DNA of 64,000 nt from Brevipalpus yothersi (Eukaryota > Arthropoda > Arachnida > Trombidiformes > Tenuipalpidae): contig QZCP01000138.1 of NCBI GenBank assembly GCA_003956705.1, positions 1-64,000 on the forward strand. Reading direction: 5' to 3'. Position 1 is the first letter of the stretch; the number at the start of each line of letters is the position of its first letter. This document shows, one piece after another, positions 11,492 to 23,463 of the stretch. A program made the translations under genes and the position numbers. A model generated the notes under the pieces. The model saw nothing but the letters and a program-made list of their open reading frames with translations, was not told the origin of the DNA and searched no databases.

Positions 11492-14400
11492 CATCATTTT
11501 GTGATACTTTTCTCTCTCTCTCTCCAATGATGAAGGTGATAAATCATCTTTCCTCATCATCTTATTGAGTATCTATTTTTCCTTCTCTTCTGATTGTATT
11601 GATGATTTCGAATGGTATGTGCCTGTCATCTAGCTACATCCTTAAGAAAATAACTTGAGATTGACTTGAATTGTGATTGTGATGCTCGCCTTTTGCTCTT
11701 CAGATCACATCCCGACGACTACAGATAAAATGTCATCATCATTTTTGCTCTTTCTCTCTTTCACCTACCTTTGTTCAATAACCAAAGGGTCATTCAAATG
11801 AGAATTACACTTCGTTCTGATCGTGATACAATTCAATCTTTTCCTCTCTTCTCTCTCTCTTCTCTCTCTTCCCTTTCTCTTCATGTTCATTGACGTGTAG
11901 AGAGAGGAACTCTCGATCCTCATTTCTTGGTATCCGTGGTGAAATGGAGAAGATGATGTCAAGACATCATCACAGAGGTTGATCATTCTCTCAGGAAATA
12001 TATCTATTTGCAAATATTTTCTCCTTTAATCAGCTGATTTGATTGACTCTCTCTCTCTCTCTTTCTCTCTTTCTCTCTTCTACTATTTTATCGAAATCAT
12101 TCATCTTTCTCCTCTTCCTTTCCATCTTCACTGACTCCTTCCGTGAGAGCAAAGTCGACCGCTTCTTCGAGTGTGGGAGGAAGACATGAGAAAAAAAAAC
12201 TTTTGACACCGCATTCTGTTCAGTACACCAGATGATGATTAGTCAGCTTCAGTTCAGCATTCTCATGGTGTTGATCAAGATATGGACCAGGCCTCATCAT
12301 CCAATTTTCATTACTAACTATTACTACTAATTTGTCGATCAACTACACTCATCTGAGAGGCTAATTGAAGAGGCTAGACTTTCCAATCAAATTTTGCATT
12401 CTGTATTCGATTTCTCTCTCTCCATCTTTTCCATGTCACCCAGATTTGAGATCTCATTTACAAAGCAGCATATCCACACACATGCATGCATGGAAGCTCA
12501 TTGGAAAGAGAGAAAAACTGTCCCGCTTTGAATTTCCCAGAGGAAATGTCATATCTTCTCTCTTCATCAGACAAGCGAAGAAAGTATTTTATCAGGATAA
12601 GCAAGTGGAAAGGAAAGAGGAAAGAGAAAGAGAGAGAGAGAGAAAACTGAAAGCGATCAAAATTCATGTATCTCGAGTGGCCAAAGTTTTCTTACTTAGT
12701 ATCAGTTTCGGCTGATTAAGTAACAAAAATTGTTACTTACTGAAGAGAAGAAGTAAAATTATCTCTCTCTCTCTCTTTAAACATACACTGACAAACACAA
12801 CTTGTAGCTACCAATTGAGTGCCATCAATCGGACACCCCCAAATTTTGGCCTGATCACTGGTTGACAGCATCTTTCATCAATATGTATATATATTTCTTT
12901 TTTTCATCATCGATCTTGTTATGTATAAGCACATTGATACAGTGTACATGAAATCGATCAGGCAAAGAGAGAGAGAGAGAAAGGGGAGGTTGATGGGTTT
13001 GGGGAGGGTTTTTTGGGATGGAGGATGAGCAAACAGGTATCAAGAAGAAGGGGATAGAAAATTGATATCTCTGTCCGAGAGGTCGGTGAAAGGATCGCCA
13101 AGAGATGATCCAAAAAAACTGTCACGCTTCTGACATCGCCACCCTGAAGGCTACTTCGGGGGTTGGTTAAGATCGGTAGCAGTTAATAGTAGTGGCAAAT
13201 GGTGACATGATTTTTGATTTTCTGAAAGAGAGAGAAAGAGAAAGAGAAAGAGAAAAAAATCAAGCTCTACATTTTCACTTGATCATTTCTTATGACACAC
13301 ACTTATCACCATGTTTTGTCACCAAGAATAAAAAATCATCGACAATTTATTCATTTCTAAACGTTTACTATCTCTTTCCTCTCCTCTTTCTAATTCATCT
13401 CTCGTTTTGATGATGATAAGGTATTCCACATCTTTCGTTGCAGCATCCGCATTATTTATCTTCATCATTTCTCACACACAAGTTTTCTCTCTCTCTCTCC
13501 CTCTCTCTTAAAGAGAACCTTTCATCCTCATCTTCAGGCCACTTTTTTCCCGCTTAACATACATAAAGCTCCGATAGGATTCCCGCCCTCTCTTCGGAAT
13601 GCTTGCCTTTTTGGGCCTTTTTTCGCGCTTTTCCCATGGCAAACATTAACAGACCGCACCACTGGCCGAGTCCCGCTGTGAAAAGTAATCGAAAAAAAGA
13701 AGAAGAATTAGAGTCTAAGCATTTAATAAAAATGAAAAGAAAAGAACTCAAATGATAATCATCCTTCAAAAACTGATCCAAGAGTAAGCAGGAGAAGTGT
13801 TTTGTATGTGTTTCAAAGTGTGTATGCAACAAAGCAGCATCAATATTTTTCACCATCATTTGGCCATCCTCTAATTGTCAATCGTGCATGATTACTTATT
13901 GAAATGAACATGTTTCTCTATACTCATGTACATGATGATGTATATGCACACACACATTCTCTCTCTGCCCATGAGGTGTTCCAAGGTGCTTGATGGATAA
14001 AGAGGACGAAGAAAAAAGTAACCGTTTTTTTCTTCTTCTCCCATGTAATCACAATCAAGAAACTTATGTATTCAGTGGTGAAGAATGACAAATAGATTGG
14101 ACAGAGTTGAAGCAAGTGATGGGACCTTAAGATTGGTTAGTAAAAGGTAAAAGATACAAGAAAGAAGAAGAGAAAAAAAAATCTCTCTCCCCAAAAGAGA
14201 TACACTGAACCACCTCCGGCGACCGCCATCAGTCTATCCACCACAAGTTGATTTGATGAGAAAGTGGTGTGTGTGTGTGTATGTATACATATACATCACA
14301 TCGCATACATATGCTCATATCGCTCGGTATCAGGTCAAAATGATCGAGAAAATGAAATCGAACTGTCATCCTGGCTGGTCCATGAAACGCTCTTCGATCA

Positions 14401-16738
14401 TAGTCAATCACTTTCGTTCACATATTTTTTTCTTCTTTTCTTCTTCTTCTTCTTCTTTTTGCCATCTAGTTTACCCAATCGTTTGCACTGATTTTTTTGC
14501 CATGTTTTTCTTTTTTTCGGTCGTTTTGTGAATGTGTTTTTTGCTCTTTTGGCTGTCCGATACTTTGCAAGATAATATACGGGCATGATTATGACCATTC
14601 CAATACGATAGAGATAGATAGAAGAGAGAGAGAGAAAGAAAAAAAGTGGTATCAGAAAGTGGTTGAGCCTGATGATCAGCATGGAGAGTCTGTAAGGAGA
14701 AGATCCAATAAGCACGATATTCATCATGATTAATCACCCTTAACTCAGATAGAGCTAAAGAGAATATTGAAGCTGATACTAGATTCCTTCTATTGCCGTG
14801 GCTATGTGGCTATGTGGATGTATGCATTTCTCTTTTGATAGTCAAGCTTTCTATTTACGGTTTATGATCACTTACACACACACACATAGTAACGGCGGTC
14901 ATCATTTTCCAAGATATGAGGTCGGATTTGAATACATAACCAAGATTCTTAAATAATTTCACTTTAATTGAAATCAAACAACCATGAAAGATGCCATCAG
15001 TCTTAGTTTGAGAAAGAAAAATTATTCCCTTTAACATTTAAAGCACCTTGATTCCTTCAAAAATTTATCTCCTCAAATCTTTCCACATGATTGGCCATTG
15101 AATAACCATTAAACAAGAATTTGATGATTTCTGATCATCCTCATCTGTAACTGGGGCCTTTTTTGGCGCGTTCAAAGTGATATAAAGAGTGACGAATAAA
15201 AGTAAATCCAGATCATCTCATATAAGACTATTCTGAATCGAAAAAATAAAATCGTACTCCTACAAAAATTGAGACTATCCTGTAACAGTGGCAATAATTG
15301 GGCAAAATTATCACAAGTCCTTGTGTTTTCTGATGTCCTGTCTTTGTTCAGAAAAATTCATCGGAAAACTCGATCAATGCCCCCATTTTTCAATACTACT
15401 ACCGGAAAAGCCTCAAAGCAAATCTTTCTCTCTTTCTACTAGCTACTAGAAAAGATTTCTTCTTCTTGTTCTTCTTCGATTTCCTTTCGATTAAGTCTCC
15501 AAATTTTCACCATCTCAGATGTTCACCGTAAATCTGGAGGCAACGGATGTTGCACATCCGGCGAATCATGCAAAATTTTTTTCTCTTTGGTGAGCAAAGA
15601 TTTTGTAGAGAAAAAAGAAGAGAGAGAAAATGAAAGAGAAACTTGTTCAGTTACAATCAGTTAAAGTTATCTGAAGTTTTCTTAGCCTTTCAGAACTTTT
15701 GCTTGAGGAATGTGTAAGTATTTTCTCATCGATACTTTGTGTGGCCTGAGAAAATGAGCTGGTGTATCTGCTGCTCTCTAGCAACAAGTGATGAAAAATT
15801 TGGCCATTAAAAGTGTATTAAGCAATTTTTTTTAATGTGCAATTTGGACCACAAAATATGAGAACAACACGAGAAGGCGTGAGCTGGAGGATATTCGTTG
15901 CATGTATAATGAATTTTTAATTTCAGACCAATAATGAGGGCCAAAAGTTGTTGAATGCTTTTTGTTTTGCTTCACATGAGCTGCAGGGGCTGAGAGAGAG
16001 CAATTTTTATGAGAAAATCATGGTATGAACAATATACTGATTATAGTGCTGCTATTATCTTTGAAAATTTAAGGTAACATAACTGCCAAGTTCAATACAA
16101 ACCACAAAATAAAATGGGTGCTCATAAAAATGCTTGCTTGAGTAAATGGAAAAAATGGCCTGAATGAGGCTGCTACAGAAATTGGAAAAATTCTACTATG
16201 TATACGAGTTTAATAAGAGTAATTAATGATTAAAGTAATTTTTAATCCCGAAAATTTGATTTTTCAATGACATCATAGTATTTTTCAATGTGTCAAAAAT
16301 CGCATCGATCCATGTGATGCTCTCTCTTTGCGGAAGCTATCATGTTAGTCGTAATTTGCCTGTATAAAAGAGCTTATTCTGTCAATTTTTGCATATAAAT
16401 CAGAATCAAATTGAATAAGCTCAACATAGCTACATCTATAGAAAAATATTATAACTTTGATGCATTTTAGATAGAAAAAATGGTTCCTTCCAAAAAAGTA
16501 AATCGAGCGATTTTATCACAAAATTTCGAAAAAGAACCTTCAAAACAGAAATTTTCACCCTCGGTCTCGATGATATGAATAATTCCAACCATTCCATGAA
16601 CAATGGTCAGATGCATCTGTCTGATGTCAACGTCATGAATATGTCTATGATTTCATTTTGTACTTCCAAGCACTCAGAATGACCGATTATTTTCTTTCCA
16701 AAAGGGAAAGTGATTCTTACCAGTATAACATTTGAGCT
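11488..16738. other. Gene-poor region upstream of the serine protease
   Basis: Nothing in this 5.2 kb could be assigned to a gene. It has short TC/GA runs (for example near 12050 and 12960), CA/TG runs (13945, 14270, 14875), a CTT-rich block near 14430-14460 and otherwise plain AT-rich DNA. The absence of exons is judged by eye only. Confidence 0.55.
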
Positions 16739-17888
16739 ATGATACTCATTTTATTCTTAATTTTTCTTTTCAACTTTGCTCATCTGGCCTCATCATGTGG
16801 TATGTTCATGCTTTGTCTACACTTATTTCCAAAATTACTCCCGAAATAGCTAATTATCTTAATTAATTGATCAATCAGAATGTGGCTTGGAGCGAGTCAG
16901 GCCTCGAATTTTCAATGGAGAGCGAATGAATTTCCAGAAGTATCCATGGATGGCTTATATCAGGTGAACACAAATACATATAAATATCTTATCAAAAGAT
17001 GAATATACTAATTCTAGGCAATTCTATATCTAAGGTTCTACTCTCCGAATTTGAAATCTTTCACACCATGTGGAGGAGTGCTGATCGATGAATATCACAT
17101 CATGACAGCCGCTCATTGTCTTCATTCCACGGAAAATGGTCAAATGATCAAAAGGGATCCAGGATTAACCATGATTTATGTGGATGCATTCAAAACGAAT
17201 GATAAAAATTTACCAGAACCATTTACAGCTGAAGGATTTCTCATTCCTCCGGGATACAAGTATACCCAACATGGAAACGATATCGCTTTAATTCGCCTTA
17301 GCCGTCCAGCGAAAGGAGTAATGCCAATATGTATACCAGACTCTGATGATGAACCATACTTTGGAAGTGATTTCAGTATAGCCGGATGGGGTCTTGATGG
17401 AAAGACTAACAATGTTCGAGCAATTCCAAGAGAAACTGTTGTCAATCATGTGCCTTGTAAGATGAATTTTCTAATCTCTACCTCAAACTGATGAAATTCT
17501 CTTCTCTCTTCTAATACCTCCAGATCAAGAATGTTACGAGCTAAAAAAGAAATATTATGTGTCGAAAAATTATATCAGTGAAGCCAATGTGGACCGAGTT
17601 CCTCCGCTTGCTGATGGTGAAATATGTGCTATCAATAAGAAGACTCGTGCTGATGCATGCTATGGAGACTCTGGAAATCCATTGATGTGGAAAGATCCGA
17701 TGAACAATCGTTGGTATTTGATTGGAATAACTGCTGGAGCTTTGGACAAGTGTGGTTCAACTGGAGGTGATCTAATTCCAGGAATTTATACCTCTCTTCA
17801 TCGCCACAAGCGTCCACTGTTGAGAAAAGTTTTGAGAAAATGTGTTGTACCTTTCGCCTTGAAGGACATTGTTAATTTCAAAAAATAG
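16739..17888 (+). CDS. Secreted trypsin-like serine protease (S1 family)
   Basis: This is a chymotrypsin-fold endopeptidase predicted to be secreted as a zymogen. Four exons (16739-16799, 16879-16963, 17035-17456, 17524-17888) join to 310 residues. Residues 1-20 form a hydrophobic signal peptide. Activation would cut after Arg30, releasing an Ile-Phe-Asn-Gly N-terminus (usually IVGG). The catalytic triad is intact: His76 in TAAHC, Asp131 in NDIALIRL and Ser239 in GDSGNPL. Asp233, six residues before the serine, predicts trypsin-like cleavage after Arg or Lys. Cysteines fit the standard 42-58, 168-182 and 191-220 disulfides, and a Cys just after the signal peptide can tether the propeptide. 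Asn replaces the usual Gly two residues after the catalytic serine. The third exon acceptor was placed at 17034 because an earlier AG breaks the frame. Physiological substrate is unknown; digestion or a haemolymph cascade are both possible. Confidence 0.92.
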
Positions 17889-18386
17889 TCCATCCAATGT
17901 GACTTACTTTTGAACACTTTTCGATGAGCTATGACTGTATTGTTTTCATCTTCAATAAGATGGATAAATATTTGTTTGTCTTCTGATTAGAAGAAAATTT
18001 TTTCTCTCACTCTCTAATTGCCCATCTTCAAATCGACCACCCTTGTGGACGACCCAATAAGCCATACAAATGAGCCAAAATATCACATCACTACACACCA
18101 TACATTACTTCATATTTCGATTCTCATAGCTGATGCGTTCAATTCTCTAGAAAATTAACACCAATTTTCAATTTAATTTTCGTTGCAACGAAGTTAAAAC
18201 ATTGATCAACATTAAACGTTACGATTTTCAGGAAGTGTTCACCTGGCGGCTGTTTTGGTAAACCTTGTGTTTTTTAAAATGTTTCCAATGAAAACGTGGT
18301 TCATGTTGTGTGCTTTTTTTGGTTTGGTAATTTAAATTGTGATTAAAGTTTTGATTGAGTAGTAGGTTTGTTGAGTTGTTTTGATT
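17889..18386. other. Intergenic: protease 3' UTR and RPF2 upstream region
   Basis: AT-rich sequence without an exon. It must contain the protease 3' end and the RPF2 promoter, but I see no clear individual element. Confidence 0.5.
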
Positions 18387-19591
18387 ATGAATAAAGTAAT
18401 GTAAGTAGGGTGGATGGTGTGGGTTTGAGGGTTCTCAATTTAATTTGCTTTTTTTGTTACTTTCCAGTAAACCAAAGACCGCCAGAGGTAAACGTGCAAT
18501 TCAAGCGAGAGAGCCTCAAGTGAATGAAGGGCCCAAAAATGCTATATTTTTGAAAGGAACCACAGCTAATCAAATTACCAATAGTTTCATGAAAGATGTG
18601 GTAAGTAATTTGATTGATATGATTCGGGTGTGTTGTGTTAATGATGATTACTTTCCCTTCTTTTGTATAGTGTCTACTCAAGAAGCCGAATTCAGTTTTC
18701 TTCAATCAGTAAGTGAATTCATTTGATTCAAGTGTGCGATTTGATGAAGATTTTTGATGATATGATTTCAATTTTTTCACTTTTTCTTGAAGGAAAAAAG
18801 ACATAAAACCCTTTGAGGATGCTTCCGCTATTGAGTTTTTATCCAAAAAGACACAAAGTTCCCTGTTTATGTTTGCTTCCAATTCCAAAAAGCGTCCAAA
18901 CAATATTGTGATGGGACGAACATTTGATTTTCACATTATGGATATGTTTGAATTGGGAATTGAAGAATATAAATCTATGAAAGATTTTAAAAATTCTAAG
19001 ACAAGCTGGGGTAGCAAGCCGCTGCTTCTTTTCGCTGGAACCCAATTCGATGAGGAGGAAGAGTTTAAGCGGCTGAAAAATTTATTGATAGACTTTTTCT
19101 GTGGTCAAACTATGGACGCTGTCCGATTAGGTGGAATAGAATTTTGTATTCAAATTGTTGCTTTCGAAAGTAAGCTATACTTTAGGTGTTATAAATTAAC
19201 TCTCAAAAGTACACCAACCAAATATTCCAAACTGGAACTGGAAGAACTTGGTCCAAGAGTGAGGTGTTGTGTGAGAAGATCAAAGCTTGCCTCTGAAGAT
19301 CTACTAAAGAAAGCTCTCAAGAAACCATCTGAAACTAAGACCAAGAAAATAAAGAATGTCAAAAGATCTGGTCTTGGAACAACTCTCGGACGAATACATA
19401 TGACTAGACAAGATTATTCAAAATTGCATGTGAAAAAGATGAAAGGACTCAAAGGACGAAAAAGAGCCCACTCGGAGAGTCAAGATTTACCTTCTGCTAA
19501 TCGTGTTCCAATTTCCGGTGGAACAGATAATCTTCCCAATAAGTCTTTCAAACCCAATAAGAAAGTTAGATTTTCTAACACTCAAGCCTAA
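18387..19591 (+). CDS. RPF2: Ribosome production factor 2 homolog (Brix domain)
   Basis: RPF2 works in the nucleolus with RRS1 to load the 5S RNP into pre-60S ribosomal particles (family knowledge). Four exons (18387-18400, 18468-18600, 18671-18708, 18793-19591) give 327 residues. The first coding exon is only 14 bases: it encodes Met-Asn-Lys-Val plus two bases of Ile and joins to KPKTARGKR, which matches the family's conserved N-terminus. The Brix domain spans most of residues 25-235, with LFMFASNSKKRPNNIVMGR, KPLLLFAGTQFD, KNLLIDFFCGQT and YFRCYKLTLK. The end of the domain is followed by LGRIHMTRQDYSKL and a Lys/Arg-rich tail, typical of RPF2. Length is close to the human protein (about 306). 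The gene is convergent with NDUFA12, about 300 bases between stops. Confidence 0.95.
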
Positions 19592-19648
19592 GTAAGGTTT
19601 TGATAAGTGATTTTCTGTACATATTTTCTCATCAATTAAATGCTGCTC

Positions 19649-19654
19649 AATAAA
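19649..19654 (+). promoter_or_regulatory. Candidate poly(A) signal of RPF2
   Basis: AATAAA lies about 58 bases downstream of the RPF2 stop codon, followed by GT-rich sequence. Confidence 0.6.
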
Positions 19655-19896
19655 AGTTGTGCTCTTATCGTGATATGTTGTTTAGAATGATTCTTCTTCA
19701 TCTCTTATTGCTCTAACTGTGCATCTCATGGATTTTTGAGTTTCAAAAATTGATCAGATTTTCTAAGATTCAGGCTGACTGATTTAATGTACATTTTTCT
19801 ACATAATAACGGAGAAAATAATAATAACATTTCTTGAGGAAAATTGAAATCCTCAAGCAAGATAAAAGCTATTCATGAGCGAATTGTTCATGATAG

Positions 19897-20542
19897 CTAT
19901 TCGATCCTCTTGACCTCCTTGATGGGACCAATTCTTACTTGACTTTCGGGAGGCTGCCAAGAACTAATTTTCGGTCTCGTTCTGAAAACAGATAGATGTG
20001 TCAGAAAATTGAAATAAAATTTATTTCCTTCATTACTCACGTTGAATATGGGGTGTAAGCTAATGTTGATCCAGTGAAATTCTGGCGATGATCAGCTAAC
20101 CACTCATATTCTAATCTAGGCTTTTGATTGGGAGGTATATCGGTGGTATGTTGTAGCCAAGCACGCCATCCAGCTGGTACTTGTGCACCATCAACATCCC
20201 AACCACAATTATCTACCGGCACAAACCAGCGATCCTTCAAGTATGGATAGTATTTATTTTCATAATATTTATTACCATAATCATCAACTCCGACAAGATC
20301 ACCAAATTTGAAGTCAAACGTTCTACAATAAATGAAAACAATTAGTCAACATATCATCACTATCATGGTGAAAATCGGATATCAACTAGAAGCTCAATGA
20401 TTATAATCTCAATTAAATGCTATATTTCTCACCTAAGTGCTTGAATTTGAAATTTCCATGGTCCACCAGCACCTTTGACCATCTTATACGCATTGTGTAG
20501 CTTATCCAAAGCTAGCCACTTGTAAATAGTTTTCATTGCCAT
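19897..20542 (-). CDS. NDUFA12: NADH dehydrogenase [ubiquinone] 1 alpha subcomplex subunit 12
   Basis: NDUFA12 (B17.2) is an accessory subunit of mitochondrial complex I, in the matrix arm (family knowledge). Three minus-strand exons (20542-20433, 20322-20041, 19981-19897) give 158 residues against 145 in human. The start is ATG at 20542 (Met-Ala-Met-Lys), chosen because it places the following Gly-Gly and the DYGNKYYENKYY segment at family-like spacing. Conserved blocks are GDLVGVDDYGNKYYE, the Trp-Asp-Val-Asp-Gly block (CGWDVDGAQVP, then GWRAWLQHTTD) and YTPYSTTRPKISSWQPPE, which crosses the last intron. Both introns keep GT-AG ends and phase. The last ten or so residues are less conserved. 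Confidence 0.94.
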
Positions 20543-21307
20543 GATAATAGACAATTGATTTGCTTCGCGAACCGAATGAAGAAGGACCTTATCACAATCA
20601 CACCAAACAATCACCTTCGATTATATTTTCCGGTATAAATATAAATATAAATAAACAAATCAGATGGACAACATTCAAGCACCGAGATCAGATTTTGATT
20701 GTAAACAGAACCTTTCAGCTAAATAAGCTGATGGCGGGTAATACAAACGGTGACTTTTCGAATGCTCATGAAATGATGTTGGAAATTCTTGGAAAAAGTG
20801 AGAGGCAAGAGAGAGAAAAGAGAGAGAGAGAAAGTGAGATGATGAAAGGGATTGAATCGATATAGTATAATGTATGTGTTTTTAGGATTGCCGAAAAAAA
20901 AGTGGCGATGCAAAAGTGGACCGCCAGACTCGCCAGTCGAGGGTTTTTCTTTTCATTTAGATTCATGTTTGCAATTTTGAATGTATTGGATGATACCAAT
21001 GGAAAGCTCGCTGACTTCGGACGATCCATCAGTATAGAGCGAAAATTTCTCATATATACTTCTCAAATTCTGCCGACTAATTTCTACAGTTTAGTGAGGA
21101 ATATGGCAGTATTGTGCTAGAGAGTGAGAGTACATTGTCCCGGTAAAGTCATAGAAAAATGATGCAAAGTTTGATGGAAAAAATTTTACGAAGCAATTTT
21201 CTCTGTCATTCTAGTGATTCGATTAAAAGTAGAATTACAGGATCATGATATGATTCAATGCAGTTTCTGTGGAGCATGAGCTTACTAGATTGTGTGTGAA
21301 GGAAAGT

Positions 21308-21367
<60 letters not shown>

Positions 21368-21939
21368 AAGGGGATGAGGGGACGGGAAAGTTGTTCAAGG
21401 TGGCTTCGAAGTTCTAAGCTGGTCATTGCCTGAGGGGGAAAAGTGGGAGAGAGAGAGAGAGAAAGAGAGGAAGAGAGAAAGACGATAAGTCCGAGAGCGA
21501 AAGAAAAAAGAAAGAGTTCCCATCAAGTGTAAGAAAAGAACAAGTCGACCTGTTCATGTATGCAAACTATAAATAAAAGGGAGAGTCCAAAAATTCCAAT
21601 GATAAGTGTGGATGTTGAGGTTTGGTTGCCTTTAGAGAAGGGTGTTCAAAAACCCTGGTGAACATAATTCCAGTGTTAAATTTGTCCCTGTGATGAGTGA
21701 GCAACACATTCTTTCATTCCTCCGATTACCGGTCATTCGTCAACCGAATACGATTAATTGAGTCAACATTAATCATTTAATACAATAATAATTGGTTAAC
21801 TGATCGGTATGTTAACCGAGTTCTTTGAGAGAAAGTCAGTCAGAAATGGAGGGTTTGGAAAACATATTAAGTTCAAAAAGCACAACCCAAGAGAAAGAGA
21901 AGGGAAAAAAACACAATCGAATGGAAAATATTTCCATCT
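20543..21939. other. Intergenic between NDUFA12 and EAF
   Basis: No exon supported. It contains GA tracts at about 21315-21362 and 21450-21470 and AT-rich DNA. It should hold the NDUFA12 promoter and the EAF 3' UTR, since both genes are on the minus strand. Confidence 0.5.
21315..21362. repeat. (GA)n microsatellite
   Basis: GA run of about 48 bases between NDUFA12 and EAF. Confidence 0.96.
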
Positions 21940-23463
21940 TCAGTCACTATCACTTCCCGTTTCACTCAACTGGAGATCCTCACCTGAAAAGATAGAGGGA
22001 AGAAGAAGGGAGAGAAAATGAACAAAATTGATTAGTGTAAAGTAGTGCAAAAATAGTAGATCGATACCGTTGAAGATGATGAAAAAGTGTTGAAGATAGA
22101 AAATGAGATAGAAGAGAGAGAGAAAGGGAAAGAAGATCGGGGAAAGAGGCAGAAAGTGAAAAGAAATAATCTTTCGATCTACAAACTTACTTAGCTGACT
22201 GAATTTAGGCATGCTTAACACGTTTGGCATGCTTGGAGGAATGGAGGAACCACCACCACCACTACTACCACCATTACCAATTAAACCGCCACCGACACTA
22301 CTAGGAAGCGATTTTCTTGACTTATCACTATTTGAATGACTATTTTTATAGTCATTATCCTCATCTTGTTCATTACCCGAATCTGAGTCACTGTCCGAGC
22401 CTGATGAAGATGATTCACCTTTGGATGAATAGTCATCTTTCCTGTTTTTGGTTCCATTTTTAGTTGTACTTGAATTGGCTGCTACAACTCTCTGATCCTC
22501 CTCATCTTCACTACTACTATCACTATTATCCGAGCTTGACGAATCGTTATCACTTGAATCACTCGAAGAACCAGAAAGTATTCCAATCATGTCATCATCC
22601 ATACGATTATTATTATTATTATTATTATGATTATTTTGGTGTGATTCTTTTCCATTACTATTGTGCATCGTGGAAGATGGCTGGGAGCCCAAATTGGAAG
22701 ACTGTACATATGGACTACGATGAGATGAATTAACAGAACCAATAGATGGCAAATTGGGAGAAGATTTGGCAGATTTTGAGCCACCAGAACCGAGAGGTGA
22801 GTACTGGGATGGATGCGAATAATCGGATGTTTGTAGATGATTCGAATGTGAAGATAGACCAGATGAGCCTTGTCCATAACCAAATTTAGGTGAATTTGAT
22901 CGTCCATTATGGCCAGAGGATAGTGATGGTGATGATTTTTTCGAATTATTACCATTATTATTATTACCATTGCTCTTTCCACCATTGCCATCGCTCCCTC
23001 CACCATCTTTCCATTCGATTGATGGTGTTATTGGCCTAGGCATACCAGCCCTACTGGTACCTTCAGCGCGAGTTTTTTTCACCGTAATATTGTGTGCCAA
23101 TCGTTCCAATGTCAATTCACCAGTCTCATGATCAATTATCAGGACACATTCTTTCATATGAGGCTTACGGGAACCCTTGAACACAGTGTGAGGTAGACCA
23201 GAGCTTTCCACATTTGGCATAGTCACAGTGACCTTATTATTTTCACCAAACTCAATACCAGCCATTTTACTGGTGTCAATAGATACAGGCTTAAAATCGT
23301 ATCGTATCGAATGAAATGTGGCCGCTGATGTGGATCTATCACGACCATCTCGAGATAATGATGATGATGACGATGAAGAAGGACGAAAATTTTGGAAACT
23401 TCGACCAAGCTTTAGCTCTCGAGTTTCACCAGCAAGTCCAAGCTTTTCAGCAATTGTGGACAT
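21940..23463 (-). CDS. EAF: ELL-associated factor (EAF)
   Basis: EAF binds the elongation factor ELL and stimulates RNA polymerase II elongation in super elongation complexes (family knowledge). Two minus-strand exons, 23463-22191 and 21983-21940, give 438 residues. The N-terminal EAF domain is clear: FHSIRYDFKPVSIDTSKM, a VTVTMPN strand, HTVFKGSRKPHMKECVLII, then HETGELTLERL and VKKTRAEG (about residues 25-130). The rest is Ser-, Asn- and Gly-rich with a poly-Asn run, then an acidic Ser/Asp stretch, as in EAF1/2. The conserved transactivating end DLQLSETGSDSD lies on the second exon. The 207-base intron is a multiple of three and has no stop codon, so a retained form would stay in frame and add 69 mostly hydrophobic residues. 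Spliced junction Gln-Leu-Ser-Glu-Asp-Leu matches the family better. Confidence 0.93.
   Translation of the reverse strand: MSTIAEKLGLAGETRELKLGRSFQNFRPSSSSSSSLSRDGRDRSTSAATFHSIRYDFKPVSIDTSKMAGIEFGENNKVTVTMPNVESSGLPHTVFKGSRKPHMKECVLIIDHETGELTLERLAHNITVKKTRAEGTSRAGMPRPITPSIEWKDGGGSDGNGGKSNGNNNNGNNSKKSSPSLSSGHNGRSNSPKFGYGQGSSGLSSHSNHLQTSDYSHPSQYSPLGSGGSKSAKSSPNLPSIGSVNSSHRSPYVQSSNLGSQPSSTMHNSNGKESHQNNHNNNNNNNRMDDDMIGILSGSSSDSSDNDSSSSDNSDSSSEDEEDQRVVAANSSTTKNGTKNRKDDYSSKGESSSSGSDSDSDSGNEQDEDNDYKNSHSNSDKSRKSLPSSVGGGLIGNGGSSGGGGSSIPPSMPNVLSMPKFSQLSKFVDRKIISFHFLPLSPIFFPFLSLFYLIFYLQHFFIIFNGIDLLFLHYFTLINFVHFLSLLLPSIFSGEDLQLSETGSDSD

Noticed and set aside
17018..17034. Earlier AG acceptor (at 17017) for the third protease exon
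   Set aside because: Using it puts a TAA in frame within six codons; the AG at 17034 keeps the family sequence in frame.
22464..23408. Open frames antisense or out of frame to EAF, including a His/Ile-rich one
   Set aside because: They overlap the strongly supported EAF coding sequence in other frames and show no homology or splice support.
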